Below, piece after piece: positions 40,417 to 53,031 of a stretch of 64,000 nucleotides of DNA. This DNA is from Archangiaceae bacterium (GTDB taxonomy: Bacteria > Myxococcota > Myxococcia > Myxococcales > Myxococcaceae): the NCBI GenBank assembly GCA_016879935.1, contig JAACJQ010000378.1, positions 1 to 64,000 on the forward strand, written 5' to 3'. The notes beneath the pieces were generated by a model. It made no database searches and was not told the origin of the DNA. It worked only from the letters and a program-made list of their open reading frames with translations. The first letter of the stretch is position 1, and every line of letters begins with the position of its first letter. The translations under genes and the position numbers were made by a program.

Positions 40417-41720
40417 AGCGCCTCAACCGACGCACCGTTCTCAAGGGCGCTGGCGGCATTCTCGTCGCCCTGCCCTTGCTGCCCGACGAGGCGCGCGCCG
40501 ACGGTGGCGCCGTGCCCAAGCGCTTCATCGGCTCGTACGTGCCCAACGGCGTCTTCACGCCGCAGTGGTTCCCGACTGCGGGCGCCAACGAGCAGACGTT
40601 CACGCTCGGGGCGATTCACCAGCCGCTCGCGCCCTACAAGGACAAGTGCCTGTTCGTGCAGGGCATCGACATGAACGTGGCCATTCAAGGCACGGGCGAG
40701 ATGCACCAGCGCGGCCTTGGAGCGCTGCTCACCGGCGCGAAGCTGAACAGCGGCACCTTCATCGGCAACGACGGCAGCTCGGCCGGCTGGGCGAAGGGCA
40801 AGTCGATCGATCAAGAGCTCGTCGCGATGATCGGCCAGACGTCGGTGCCCAGCCTGCAGCTCGGCGTCAACGCCCAGGAGCGCGATGTCTCGGGCGTGAT
40901 GAGCTACGGCGGCGACGCGCAGCCGCTGCTCCCGCAGAACGACCCCGCGGTCACCTTCCGCAACCTGTTCTCGGGCACGACCGGTGGCCCGATGCTCGAC
41001 GAGGTGCAGAAGCGGCGGAAGTCGGTGCTCGACGCGGTGCTCGATCAGATCGCCGTCGTGAAGCGCCGCATGGGCACCGTCGATCAGGCTCGCCTCGACG
41101 CGCACTTCACCAAGGTGCGTGAGCTCGAGACGCGCGTGACGGCGCTCCCACCCGGGGCGTGCCCGACGCCGATGGCGCCTGGCGCGATCGACCCGCTCCA
41201 GGAAGCGAAGATGCCCGAGGTCGCGAAGCTCCAGCTCGATCTGCTGCTGCTCGCGTTCCAGTGCGATCTCACCCGCGTGGCGACGATCATGTGGAGCGAC
41301 GCGAAGAACCACCGCGGCATGTCGTTCCTCGGCATCAACTCGTCGATTCACAACATCACGCACTACGGCGACGGAGACATGGGCCGCCTGAAGCTGATCG
41401 ATCGTGATCGATGGCAGATGCAGCAGTTCGCCTACATTCTCGAGGGCCTCAAGAACATCACCGACCCGAACGGCACCACGCTGCTCGACAACACGCTCGT
41501 GTTCCAGGGCAGTGACGTGTCGCGCGGCAACGTGCACTCGCACGACGACATGCCGCACCTGCTCGCTGGTGGCGCGGGTGGTTGGCAGATGGGCCGGTTC
41601 GTGAGGTTCGGCGCCCAGCAGCACAATAACCTGCTCGTCTCGATTCTGCGGGCGTTCGGTGGCCAGCACACGACGTGGGGCGATCCCGCGTTCTGCACTG
41701 GCGCGCTGCGCGGCCTCTGA
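40413..41720 (+). CDS. DUF1552 family protein, exported
   Basis: 435 residues, ATGA overlap with the upstream gene. The N-terminus MKRLNRRTVLKGAGGILVALPLL has twin-arginine character (NRRTVLKG), so Tat export is likely. Conserved-looking blocks include RFIGSYVPNGVFTPQWFPT, SSIHNITHYG and LVFQGSDVSRGNVHSHDDMPHLLAGGAGG, the last typical of the alkaline-phosphatase-like DUF1552/DUF1501 superfamily. It works with the DUF1592-type protein in an unknown periplasmic process. Confidence 0.9.
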   Translation: MKRLNRRTVLKGAGGILVALPLLPDEARADGGAVPKRFIGSYVPNGVFTPQWFPTAGANEQTFTLGAIHQPLAPYKDKCLFVQGIDMNVAIQGTGEMHQRGLGALLTGAKLNSGTFIGNDGSSAGWAKGKSIDQELVAMIGQTSVPSLQLGVNAQERDVSGVMSYGGDAQPLLPQNDPAVTFRNLFSGTTGGPMLDEVQKRRKSVLDAVLDQIAVVKRRMGTVDQARLDAHFTKVRELETRVTALPPGACPTPMAPGAIDPLQEAKMPEVAKLQLDLLLLAFQCDLTRVATIMWSDAKNHRGMSFLGINSSIHNITHYGDGDMGRLKLIDRDRWQMQQFAYILEGLKNITDPNGTTLLDNTLVFQGSDVSRGNVHSHDDMPHLLAGGAGGWQMGRFVRFGAQQHNNLLVSILRAFGGQHTTWGDPAFCTGALRGL

Positions 41721-41765
41721 CGATTCAGGACGAGGGTGTCTCGACCCGCGCGTTCTGTCGCGCGA

Positions 41766-44700
41766 TCAGGATCGCCGGCGACGGAGCCACGGCACGAGCC
41801 CCAGCACCATGAAGAGCTCGGCGGTCGAGGTGCAGCCGCAGCCCGAGCCTCCGCGAATGGAGCCTGTTCCGCCGCTCCCACCGTCGGCCGAGGACGTCGT
41901 TCCAGCATCGGTCCCTGCGTCGACGACGACGGTTCCTGCGTCGGGCTCGTCGATCGGCTGGTACCGCACGCCGTCGCTGAGCACCTCGGACGAGGCACCT
42001 GACGCGCCACGCGCACGCACCGCGAAGACGTACCGGGCGCCCGGGCGCAGCATGCTCGCGTAGTCGACGCGAGTGACGTCAGCGCCGACGGGAATGAAGG
42101 GGTTACCGGGCACGGTCGGATGGCGCGTGAGCGGGGTCCCGCCAGACGTGAGCAGCGCCCACTCGTACCCCGTGGCGTTCGGCACCGCGTCCCACTCGGC
42201 CGTCAACACGCCGGGCGTCGTCGACTCGTCGATGTCGCCAGCGTCGGGGCGGCGGCGATCGATCTCCCGCACTTCACGCGGCGGCGGGAAACGCTGCGGC
42301 CCGATGCCGTAGAGAAACCCGTCGGCCGCCGTGACCAGCAGCTCCTGCTTTCCATCGCCGTCGAGGTCGCCGGTGACGGCCTCTCCGACCGGCGCGCGCA
42401 GATTCAAGGCCCACAGCAGCGGTGTGCCCGTGGCGCAGGCGTCGAGCGCGTACAGGAACCCATCGGTGCTGCCGACGATAATCGCCGACTGCCCCGGCCA
42501 GAGCGTCTCCAGCGCCGTCGCGTTGCCCAGCGAGCCTGCGACGACGCCCGCATCGGCGATCTCCGCCTCGCTCGAGAACTTCTGACCGCGCGCGAGCACC
42601 ACGTGCGCTCGTTCGACCCCCGTCTGCGCGTCGATCAACACCAGCTCGGGAGACTGGAAGCCCGCGTTCGCGATCACGAGCCCGGTGGGGCACGAGAGCG
42701 TGGCGGCGAAGGACGAATAGAAGCGCTGCGGCAGGGTCACGCTCCAGGTGGCGGGCGTCGTCATCGCAGGCGGCGTCGCCAACGCCACGCCCTCGAGCGC
42801 GTGGTAGCAGGCCGCGCCCACCGTGGTGATCGGCCCGGCCTTGCCGCGCACCACCACTGGCATGATCGAGTGCGTGGCGATCGTCGAGCCATACAGCCGA
42901 CCGTCGGTTCCGCCGTGCAGCCACAACGACCCACGCAGGCTCGCGATCACGTCATCGGCGCCATCGCCGTCGAGGTCGTCGATCGAGACGTAGCCCTGCC
43001 CGCTTCCGGCGGTGATCATCGGCGTGCTCGACCACGAGAGCCCGCTGGAGCCGACCACCACCGCACGCCCATCGCCCGTGCTCGAGTTGAACTGGGTGAG
43101 CGCGAAACGAACGCCGGCGTCGCTGAACATCGGAACGGGGTCGGACGCAGCGGCCCAGTTCGGCTGGCCAGGAATTCGAAACTGGTCGACCAGCTCGGGT
43201 GAACGGCCGACCAGCACGTCACCTTCGAGCGCCACGAGCAGCTCGCGCGTGCCGTTGCCATCGAGATCGAGCGCCACGGGAAACGTCGCGCCCGGCCAGC
43301 TCCACACTTCGGTTGGCTCGCTGACGAGGCTCGCCATGCGCGCGTCGAGGCGCTTGAGCCGGCCCACCGAGTCACGAACGATGATCTCGTCGGCTCCCGC
43401 ATCGAAGCGCGCGGTGATGGGAGTGTGCCCCAGCCCGCGCGGCCCTGAATACGCGCCGCCGGTACGAATGCCGGGCTGCGGCAGCTCTCCATCGGAGAAG
43501 TTGATCGGCTGCAGCTCGGGGTTGATGGCCACGAGGTACCCGTCGGAGCGGGCGAAGAGCAGGCCTTCTGCCGCTCCTGAGATGTTGCGGTGCGCCGAGA
43601 CGCCGCGCAGCCCGACGCCCGCAGGAATCGGCAACGAGTGGACGACGGCCGGCATCGCGCCCAGAGACCACAGCTCGAGGGTCTGATTCCGGAAGAGCAC
43701 GAGCCCACGAGCGCTTCCGATGGGCAGCGTCGCCCACTGAATGCCGGTGTTCACCGCACGACGAGAGACCCGATCCATCATCGTGAGCACCTGCCCAGCG
43801 GGGAGCGCGAAGGCCGGGCTCGGAAACGCCGCCGAGAGACTCGTGAAGCGATACCCGCGAATGCCGCTCGACCCGCTCGTCACCAACGTCGGGCGTTCGG
43901 TCGCCGAGAGCTGCAGCACCGCCACGAGCTGTTCGTCGTCGACGCGCGACTTCACCATGCCAGTCATCACGTCGAACACGTACGAGCTGGTGCGCCCGCC
44001 TTCGACGAAGGTCGAGATCACCTCGGGCGTGCCATCGCCATCGAGATCGCTGCTCAGCCGAAGGGGAAACGTGTGCCGATCGGTCGCGAGATCGGCCACT
44101 CCGCGCTTCCACTCGAGCTTCAGCCGATCTGCCACGGCCCGGGAGCGATCGAACGTCATCACGAAGAGCGCGCGGGAGTTGATCGTCGCGTCGTACGAGT
44201 TGTTCGTCGCCGCGACGACGGCCTTTCGACCGCCGCTGAGCGGAGCGAGTTCCGTGCGCATCACGCCGTACGGAATCGGAAAGCCGATGTCGTAGCCCGG
44301 GTCGGTCGCGCCAGACGCGAGCGCAGCGCCGGTTCGACCGTCGTACGCGTACACGCGGCGAATCGCGAAGGTGAGCACCTCGGGCTGGCCGTCGCCGTCG
44401 AGGTCGGCCACCACGTCGGCAGCGCCGCAGTAGTACTCGCGGTTCACGGGCAGCTCCCAGAGTCTGCGGCTGCCGTCGTCGATCTCGGGGCCGAAGCCGT
44501 TCGCGAAGTGCCAGGCCATCGCGCGGGGTCTTCCGTTCACGCTGCCGCAGGCGTTGTCGGCCGCGTAGAGATCGTCGACGCCATCACCATCGAGATCGGC
44601 GAGGCGAACCGCGCCGACGATGGTGCCGAAGGTGCCTGGTGCCATGCGCCACCGCAGCGCCCCGGTACGAACGTCGAAGATGCCGAGAAACGCATTTTCG

Positions 44701-45053
44701 CCCGTGACGACGAGCTCCTTCGCGCCGTCGTTGTTCAGATCGGCGACGTGAACGATGGTCGAGACCGCGAGCGGAGGCGTCTCCCACACCACCGTGTCAT
44801 CGGGCCGCTTCGCCACGAGCTTGCCGCCCGCGATCAACACCACCTCGGCGGAGCCATCACCCTCGAGATCGATCGCGACCTGCTGCTCTCCGCCCAGCTC
44901 ACCGCCCAGGTACCGCCTCCAGGTGACCGCCGGCGTGCGCAGGTCAGCCGGTTCGCTCGTCACGGCAGTCCGTCGATTGTCACGCCGCGCCATGGGCCAG
45001 TCGGCGAAGGCGGCGCTGCTGACGAGAACGAGGGCGACGAGGACAGAACGCAT
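41766..45053 (-). CDS. Giant FG-GAP/VCBS beta-propeller surface protein with MYXO-CTERM tail
   Basis: 1,095 residues from the ATG at 45053, where a signal peptide MRSVLVALVLVSSAAFA begins. At least seven Ca-binding FG-GAP motifs are seen (DLNNDGAKELVV, DLDGDGVDDLYA, DLDGDGQPEVL, DLDGDGTPEVI, DLDGNGTRELLVA, DLDGDGADDVIA, DLDGDGKQELLV) within a long beta-propeller region. A fibronectin-III-like part (EWDAVPNATGYEWAL) follows. The C-terminus is a MYXO-CTERM signal: GSGCGC, hydrophobic helix, LRRRRS. Such signals direct processing and outer-surface anchoring in myxobacteria. It is convergent with the DUF1552 gene. Confidence 0.9.
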   Translation of the reverse strand: MRSVLVALVLVSSAAFADWPMARRDNRRTAVTSEPADLRTPAVTWRRYLGGELGGEQQVAIDLEGDGSAEVVLIAGGKLVAKRPDDTVVWETPPLAVSTIVHVADLNNDGAKELVVTGENAFLGIFDVRTGALRWRMAPGTFGTIVGAVRLADLDGDGVDDLYAADNACGSVNGRPRAMAWHFANGFGPEIDDGSRRLWELPVNREYYCGAADVVADLDGDGQPEVLTFAIRRVYAYDGRTGAALASGATDPGYDIGFPIPYGVMRTELAPLSGGRKAVVAATNNSYDATINSRALFVMTFDRSRAVADRLKLEWKRGVADLATDRHTFPLRLSSDLDGDGTPEVISTFVEGGRTSSYVFDVMTGMVKSRVDDEQLVAVLQLSATERPTLVTSGSSGIRGYRFTSLSAAFPSPAFALPAGQVLTMMDRVSRRAVNTGIQWATLPIGSARGLVLFRNQTLELWSLGAMPAVVHSLPIPAGVGLRGVSAHRNISGAAEGLLFARSDGYLVAINPELQPINFSDGELPQPGIRTGGAYSGPRGLGHTPITARFDAGADEIIVRDSVGRLKRLDARMASLVSEPTEVWSWPGATFPVALDLDGNGTRELLVALEGDVLVGRSPELVDQFRIPGQPNWAAASDPVPMFSDAGVRFALTQFNSSTGDGRAVVVGSSGLSWSSTPMITAGSGQGYVSIDDLDGDGADDVIASLRGSLWLHGGTDGRLYGSTIATHSIMPVVVRGKAGPITTVGAACYHALEGVALATPPAMTTPATWSVTLPQRFYSSFAATLSCPTGLVIANAGFQSPELVLIDAQTGVERAHVVLARGQKFSSEAEIADAGVVAGSLGNATALETLWPGQSAIIVGSTDGFLYALDACATGTPLLWALNLRAPVGEAVTGDLDGDGKQELLVTAADGFLYGIGPQRFPPPREVREIDRRRPDAGDIDESTTPGVLTAEWDAVPNATGYEWALLTSGGTPLTRHPTVPGNPFIPVGADVTRVDYASMLRPGARYVFAVRARGASGASSEVLSDGVRYQPIDEPDAGTVVVDAGTDAGTTSSADGGSGGTGSIRGGSGCGCTSTAELFMVLGLVPWLRRRRS

Positions 45054-45201
45054 GACGGCAGAACACCGGAGCCCCGGCCCCTGCGCAACCGCCTCAGTTC
45101 GCACCAACCTGCGATGAACAAGGCACACCACGCCTGAGGCCGGTGCTGTCGATGCAGGCGTGACACTCGACGCGGGCGTGCGGCGCACCTGCCGCAGCCC
45201 C

Positions 45202-45840
45202 TCAGTACGCGACGTAGGCCGGCCGCGTGCGCTCGTTCCACTTGCGAATCGACGGCCGCTGCCAGTTCGCCTCGACGTACGCCTTCACCTTCTTCGGCAG
45301 CAGATCGCCGTTCGCGTTCAGCCGCTGCAGCATCATCGCGAGATCGGCATCGGCAAGGCACCACTGCGGGAACAACGTCGTGCGGTCGTCGCGAATCAGC
45401 CGATCGCACGCTGCCAACAGCCGCGCCGCCGCCTTCTGCCCCGCGAGCGACAGCGGCTTCGTCGTGTGCTCGTACCAGACGGTGTACGTCGAGCGCTCCT
45501 CGCGAATCGGCATCAGATCGCTGCGCACCCACGCCATCACTTCGCGACAGATCGCGCGCTCCTTCAGATCTTCGGGGAACAGCCGCGGGTATTTCGGGAA
45601 CGGGAACGTCTCGGCGAGGTACTCGGCGATCGCCTGCGACTCCGCGAGCCAGAAGTCACCGTGCTGCAGCGCCGGAATTCGGCCGGTGTGCGCCTGGTAC
45701 GTCGCGATCTGGTGTTCCTTCTTCGGCAGCGAGACCTCTTTCACCGTGTACGGCAGGCCCTTCTCTTCGAGCGCGACGAAGGCCGAGAGGGCGTAGGGCG
45801 AGATCCAGTGGGTGTCGACGTAGAGGGTCAGGGAGTCCAT
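45202..45840 (-). CDS. yfcF: Glutathione S-transferase, YfcF type
   Basis: 212 residues. The thioredoxin-like N-terminal domain begins LYVDTHWISPYALSAFVALEEKG and carries the glutathione-contact segment GRIPALQHGDFWLAESQAIAEYL. The helical C-terminal domain contains AWVRSDLMPIREERST, which matches E. coli YfcF almost word for word, and WCLADADLAMMLQRLN. YfcF acts as a glutathione transferase/peroxidase-like enzyme in oxidative stress. It stands between two unrelated leftward genes. Confidence 0.9.
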   Translation of the reverse strand: MDSLTLYVDTHWISPYALSAFVALEEKGLPYTVKEVSLPKKEHQIATYQAHTGRIPALQHGDFWLAESQAIAEYLAETFPFPKYPRLFPEDLKERAICREVMAWVRSDLMPIREERSTYTVWYEHTTKPLSLAGQKAAARLLAACDRLIRDDRTTLFPQWCLADADLAMMLQRLNANGDLLPKKVKAYVEANWQRPSIRKWNERTRPAYVAY

Positions 45841-45873
45841 GGGCGCGCACCTTCGTGAGCGCGGCCTGCGACG

Positions 45874-47235
45874 TCAAGGCTCCCAGCTGCCCAGCCACGC
45901 CAGGTAGGCCTCGTGAAGCAATGCCCCCGTCAGGAAGACGAACGTGCGGCCGCTGCCGACGATGCGATCGCCCGACGAGAGCGCACCGTCGTGGTGCCGA
46001 CCGATGCCGGCCCAGCCGTTCCCCAACGGGCGAAGCGGCAGCCCCCACGAGAAGTCCTTGCGGCTGCGTGACAGCGGCAGCACGGCGCCGGTCTCGAGAT
46101 CGATCAGCAGCGCGTCGTGCTCTTCCGACGCCCAGCGTGCGTTGCCGAAGGGCAGCTCCCGAACGGACTGCCCGCCGATCCAGGTGCCGCCGAGCACGAA
46201 GCGCGTCGAGGAGTACTTGCGCAACAGCTCGCGCAGCTCATGGGCGCGCCCGGTCAGCCGGGTGCCCTCGAAGTCGATCGTCTTCCACCCGCTCGCGACC
46301 AGCACGTCGACGAGGGGGCCGAGCGGGCCGAGAGGCTCGGCGAGGTGCAGGCGAATCGTGTGGGCCTTCGGTGGCCGGTTCTTCAACGCCATGAGCGAGG
46401 CCGACGGCACGGCGGCGCTGAACTCGAGGCCCACCACACGCAGCGTCTTCGGCAACACCGCAAGCACGCCCTCGAGCCGCGAAGCCGATTCGGTGCCGTT
46501 GCACTGCAACGTCAGCCGCGAGGTGGCGCCGAACTGGGGCCCGGCGAACGCGCGCGCCAGGCGAATGCTCTCGGAGGCGTCACGCGGCCCCAGCCAGATG
46601 CTGCACGAGACGACGTAGCCGCACTTCCAGACGAGGTGATCGTTGCGCAGATCGCCAAGCCGGTGCCGCTGCCGTCGAATCGCCGCGTAGTCACCGATCA
46701 GGTCGGGGTCGTTGGTGCCGTGCTGCAGCTTCAGCTCGTAGGCCGCCATCAACGCGTGCGGGGCCTCGTGCTCGATCAGCCAGTCGCCGAGCACGTGCCA
46801 GCGCGCTTCGTCCCATGGGGCCTCTGCCACGGCGTCGAGCAGCTCGGGGGGTTCGGTCTCGGTCTGCGGGCTGGCCTGCTCGATGACCTGAAACACGAGC
46901 GAGGCCGACAACGCGATGCGATCGCCGAGCACGAGGTCGATCGACCCCGCGCCCCGCATCGGGTCACCGTTGACGAGAATGGTCCCGGTGTGGCCGAAGT
47001 GCGTCAGTGTCCACGAGCTGTCTTCGACGGTGAAGCCGCAGTTCTTCCGGCCGCCCCAGCCATCGGCGCAGAAGCCCTCCCAGGCCCAGGGCTCGACCCG
47101 CACGACGATCTCGCAGGTCTGATCGATGCCGATGCTGAACCGGCCGCCGTTGCAGGCATAGGAGCGGCCTCCGCCGGGAAACTCGACGGAGACGCCCGAC
47201 GGAGCCGAGATGAGCGTCAGCGCGAGACCCGACAC
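45874..47235 (-). CDS. FHA-domain protein with TIGR02996-like helical repeat
   Basis: 453 residues from a GTG. Residues 1-115 form a forkhead-associated domain ([37 protein letters not shown]), though the usual Ser/His of the phosphothreonine site are not in their standard form. Residues 130-185 ([28 protein letters not shown]) match the TIGR02996-type repeat common in myxobacteria. The next 180 residues are LRR-like or alpha/beta. The last 70 ([35 protein letters not shown]) look like a second, degenerate FHA-like sandwich. Probably a phosphopeptide-recognition adaptor. Confidence 0.7.
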   Translation of the reverse strand: MSGLALTLISAPSGVSVEFPGGGRSYACNGGRFSIGIDQTCEIVVRVEPWAWEGFCADGWGGRKNCGFTVEDSSWTLTHFGHTGTILVNGDPMRGAGSIDLVLGDRIALSASLVFQVIEQASPQTETEPPELLDAVAEAPWDEARWHVLGDWLIEHEAPHALMAAYELKLQHGTNDPDLIGDYAAIRRQRHRLGDLRNDHLVWKCGYVVSCSIWLGPRDASESIRLARAFAGPQFGATSRLTLQCNGTESASRLEGVLAVLPKTLRVVGLEFSAAVPSASLMALKNRPPKAHTIRLHLAEPLGPLGPLVDVLVASGWKTIDFEGTRLTGRAHELRELLRKYSSTRFVLGGTWIGGQSVRELPFGNARWASEEHDALLIDLETGAVLPLSRSRKDFSWGLPLRPLGNGWAGIGRHHDGALSSGDRIVGSGRTFVFLTGALLHEAYLAWLGSWEP

Positions 47236-47261
47236 GTCTGACTTCGTACCGCGTCAGCAGG

Positions 47262-49187
47262 TCAGACGTCGATCTCGTCGACGTCGCCCGCGCGCTCCAT
47301 GATGAAGTTGAACCGCGCCGAGACGTCGCGCCCCATCAGCTCGTTGATCGTCTTGTCCGTCTCGAGCTCGTCGTCGACCGACACCTTCAGCGCGATGCGC
47401 TTCTTCGTGTCGAGCGTCGTCTCTTTCAGCTCGTCGGCCGTCATCTCGCCGAGGCCCTTGAAGCGCATGATGTTGGGCTTCGCGTTGCCCTTCACCTTCT
47501 CTTTGATGATGCGGTCGCGGTGCTCTTCGTCGAGCGCCCAGTACGTCTCTTTGCCGATGTCGACGCGGTAGAGCGGCGGCTGGGCGATGTACACGTGGCC
47601 GCCTTTGATGAGCGGGCGCATGTGCCGGTAGAAGAACGTGAGGAGCAACGTGGAGATGTGCTGGCCGTCGGCGTCGGCGTCCATCAGCAGGAAGATCTTG
47701 CCGTAGCGCAGGCGCGAGAGATCGATCGCGTTGCCCAGGCCGCAGCCGAGCGCGCTCGCGATGTCCTGCAGCTCCTTGTTCGACGACACCTTCTCGCCCG
47801 AGGCCTGCTCGGCGTTGAGCACCTTGCCGCGCAACGGAAGAATCGCCTGCGTCTTGCGATCGCGCCCCTGCTTGGCGGTGCCGCCTGCGGAGTCACCTTC
47901 GACGATGAACAGCTCGCTCTCGCCCGGGTCGGCCGACGCACAGTCGGAGAGCTTGCCGGGAAGGCTCGTGCGGTTGACGGGGCCCTTGCGCGAGACGGCC
48001 AGGCTCGCCGCACGTGACGCTTCTCGCGCCCGCGCCGCGAGAATGATGCGCGCGATGATCGCCTCGGCGATCGTCTTGTTGTCGTTGAGCCACTTCTCGA
48101 CGGCGGGCCGCACCACGTTGTCGACCTGGCCCTGCACCTCGGGGTTGTTGAGGCGCTCCTTGGTCTGGCCCTGGAACTGCGGCTCGACGACGTAGGCCGA
48201 GATGATGCACAGCATGCCCTCACGAATGTCTTCGGCGGTGAGGGTCACGCCCTTCGGCGTCAGATCGTGCGTCTCGATGTAGTTGCGCACGGCCTTGACG
48301 ACGCCCGACTTGAGCCCGTTCTCGTGCGTTCCGCCGCTCTTCGTCGGAATGCCGTTGACGTAGCTCTTCACGTACTCGTCGGTGGCCTCCGTCCACACCA
48401 GGGCGAGCTCGAGCCGAATGCCGTTCACGTGCGCCTTGTAGAAGGGCTGCGTGCCGGCGGGCACCATCGCCTTCTGGCGCTCGGTGACGAGCTTCTCGAT
48501 GTACTCGGCGATGCCACCGTCGTGTTTGTAGGTGGCCTCGACCTTCGGCGACTGGGTCTCGTCGATGAAGACGACCTCCATGCCCTTGTGCAGGTAGCTC
48601 TTGGCCTCGAGGCGCTCCCGAATCGTCTCGGCGTCGAACTTGAGCTTGGGCCCGAAGATCTCGGCGTCGGGCGTGAAGGTGATCGTCGTGCCGGTGCCGC
48701 GCACGTTGGCGCCGGCCTTGAGCTTCGTCTTCGGCACGCCGCGCGCGTAGGTCTGCTCGTGCAGCTTGCCGTCGCGCTTGATCTTCACCTCGAACTCGCT
48801 CGAGAGCGCGTTCACCACCGAGCTGCCGACGCCGTGCAGACCGCCGGAGTGCTCGTAGTTGCCCGCCTTGAACTTTCCGCCCGAGTGGAGCGTGGTGAGA
48901 ATCACCTCGACCGCGGGCTTCTTGTACTTGGGCATGATCGACACGGGAATGCCGCGGCCGTCGTCGGTCACCGTGACGCTCTGCCCGCCCTTGTGAATCG
49001 TCACCTCGACGCGGCTGGCGTGGCCGTTCATCACCTCGTCGACCGAGTTGTCGACGATCTCCCAGAGGAGGTGGTGGTAGCCCTCGAGGCCCGTACCGCC
49101 GATGTACATGCCGGGGCGCGTGCGCACCGGCTGCAACCCTTCGAGCACTTCGATTTCGTCAGCGTCGTACTTGCGGTTGGCAGCCAT
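47262..49187 (-). CDS. parE: DNA topoisomerase IV subunit B
   Basis: 641 residues. GHKL ATPase motifs [21 protein letters not shown] and [15 protein letters not shown] are followed by a transducer domain and TOPRIM motifs [15 protein letters not shown] and DADADGQHI, with the C-terminal GLGEM. Length and lack of the GyrB insertion, plus linkage to a partner without a GyrA box, favour ParE over GyrB. With ParC it decatenates and relaxes daughter chromosomes using ATP. The parC stop lies 3 bases before its start. Confidence 0.9.
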   Translation of the reverse strand: MAANRKYDADEIEVLEGLQPVRTRPGMYIGGTGLEGYHHLLWEIVDNSVDEVMNGHASRVEVTIHKGGQSVTVTDDGRGIPVSIMPKYKKPAVEVILTTLHSGGKFKAGNYEHSGGLHGVGSSVVNALSSEFEVKIKRDGKLHEQTYARGVPKTKLKAGANVRGTGTTITFTPDAEIFGPKLKFDAETIRERLEAKSYLHKGMEVVFIDETQSPKVEATYKHDGGIAEYIEKLVTERQKAMVPAGTQPFYKAHVNGIRLELALVWTEATDEYVKSYVNGIPTKSGGTHENGLKSGVVKAVRNYIETHDLTPKGVTLTAEDIREGMLCIISAYVVEPQFQGQTKERLNNPEVQGQVDNVVRPAVEKWLNDNKTIAEAIIARIILAARAREASRAASLAVSRKGPVNRTSLPGKLSDCASADPGESELFIVEGDSAGGTAKQGRDRKTQAILPLRGKVLNAEQASGEKVSSNKELQDIASALGCGLGNAIDLSRLRYGKIFLLMDADADGQHISTLLLTFFYRHMRPLIKGGHVYIAQPPLYRVDIGKETYWALDEEHRDRIIKEKVKGNAKPNIMRFKGLGEMTADELKETTLDTKKRIALKVSVDDELETDKTINELMGRDVSARFNFIMERAGDVDEIDV

Positions 49188-49190
49188 CGA

Positions 49191-51584
<2,394 letters not shown>

Positions 51585-51641
51585 CGTCTTTCCCGTGCCT
51601 TATTCCGCGTGTTCCGCGTGCTACAGGACTGTGTCGGCGGG

Positions 51642-51669
51642 ACTGTACCCATCGGCGATCGCGACACAA
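51642..51669 (-). promoter_or_regulatory. Candidate sigma-70-type promoter of parC-parE
   Basis: On the minus strand TTGTGT (51669-51664) and TACAGT (51647-51642) are 16 bases apart in the 197-base divergent region before parC. Transcription would start near 51635, about 50 bases upstream of the parC start. The match is weak; nothing else in this spacer stands out. Confidence 0.3.
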
Positions 51670-51781
51670 GAAAATGACTGCACGCGCGTGTAGGCCCGTG
51701 TCGTTTTCTTGACGAGCACGGCAGGCACGATCGTCCGTTCGTCGGACGTGCGTTCCCACTGCACTCGGCTAGTCTCGCGCC

Positions 51782-53014
51782 GTGCTCTCACTCCTGCTCG
51801 TCGTTCTCGCCGCGCCCGCCAAGGGTGGCGCAGCGGCTTCTGCGTCGTCACTCCCCAACCGCGCCGCCCTCTTCGTCGTCGCGAAAGAGACTGGCGAGAC
51901 CAGCGCCGCCAAGGTCGAGGTCGAGCTGCGCAAGGCCCTCGAGGAGCGCTCCGTCGGCCTCACCGATCTCGAGTCGCTCTTCCCCGTCGATCTGCCGGCG
52001 AACAAAGGCGCGACGCTGCTGAAAGAAGGCACCGAGGCGGTCGACAACCTCGACTTCGACGCGGCCAACGCGAAGTTCACCGAAGCGATGGCGTTCTACG
52101 GGCAGAACCCCGCGCTCGCCGATGCGCGTGAGGTCGCGACCGTTCACCTTCACCTCGCGAACATCGCGCTGCAGACCGGCGGCAAGCCCGGCCAGAAGGC
52201 GGCGCTCGAGAACGTGTCGAAGGCGCTCGTGCTCTTCCCCGCCATCGAGCTCGACCCGAAGTACTTCGGCCCCGACGTGAAGAAGCTCGCCGACAAGGCG
52301 CTGATCGATCTGAACAAGGGCACGAAGGCGCAGCTGACGATCGCCTCGCAGCCGCTCGGAGCCGAAGTGCTCTTCCGTGGCGCCACGCTCGGCACCACCC
52401 CGCTGTCGGAGGCCCCCGTCGTTCCCGCCGGCCGTCACCTCGTCACCGTGAAGCACCCCGGGTTCAAGCCTGCTGGCGCCTTCGTCAACGTCACCAAAGA
52501 GGGCGGGCAGGTCACGCTCGAGCTCAGCGAAGCCGAGGGCTACGCCGAGGCCCGCCGCTCGATGAACGGCCTCGTGCCTGCCAACCTCGCCAAGGGAGTT
52601 CCGCGCGAGGCGCGACAGGTGGCCGAGACGATGAAGTCGCGCTTTCTCATCGTCACCGAGGTCGCTCCGGGCGGCGACGGCGCCCTCGAGGTGTGGGACG
52701 TCGAGACCAAGAGCCGCCTCAAAGACGTCTCGCTCCCAACCGATGGGAACTTCGGGCCCGTCGTCGACAAGGTGAAGGCCTTCCTCGCGAATCCGTCACC
52801 TGTGGCCGTGGCGAAGACCGAGACCCAGGTGACGACGACGGTGGAACCCGACTCGGGTGACTCGGTGTTGTCGAAGTGGTGGTTCTGGGCGGCGGTGGGA
52901 GGCGTGGTGGTGGTGGGCGCCGCGGCAACGACGGTCGGCGTCGTCGCGTCACAACCTCAGCGGCCGGCGGCGGCGCAGACGCCTTCGTTCAACCCCATCT
53001 TGTTCCCGCTGTAA
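51782..53014 (+). CDS. PEGA-domain membrane protein
   Basis: 410 residues from a GTG. Signal-like N-terminus LSLLLVVLAAPAKG, a helical TPR-like middle (GATLLKEGTEAVDNLDFDAANAKF), a PEGA domain at about 180-250 (AQLTIASQPLGAEVLFRGATLGTTPLSEAPVVPAGRHLVTV), and a C-terminal TM helix at about 365-390 (WWFWAAVGGVVVVGAAATTVGVVA). PEGA domains occur on extracytoplasmic surfaces. It precedes a related PEGA gene by 17 bases, so the two form an operon, divergent from parC. Confidence 0.75.
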   Translation: MLSLLLVVLAAPAKGGAAASASSLPNRAALFVVAKETGETSAAKVEVELRKALEERSVGLTDLESLFPVDLPANKGATLLKEGTEAVDNLDFDAANAKFTEAMAFYGQNPALADAREVATVHLHLANIALQTGGKPGQKAALENVSKALVLFPAIELDPKYFGPDVKKLADKALIDLNKGTKAQLTIASQPLGAEVLFRGATLGTTPLSEAPVVPAGRHLVTVKHPGFKPAGAFVNVTKEGGQVTLELSEAEGYAEARRSMNGLVPANLAKGVPREARQVAETMKSRFLIVTEVAPGGDGALEVWDVETKSRLKDVSLPTDGNFGPVVDKVKAFLANPSPVAVAKTETQVTTTVEPDSGDSVLSKWWFWAAVGGVVVVGAAATTVGVVASQPQRPAAAQTPSFNPILFPL

Positions 53015-53031
53015 CGACGTCCAAGGCTCCC

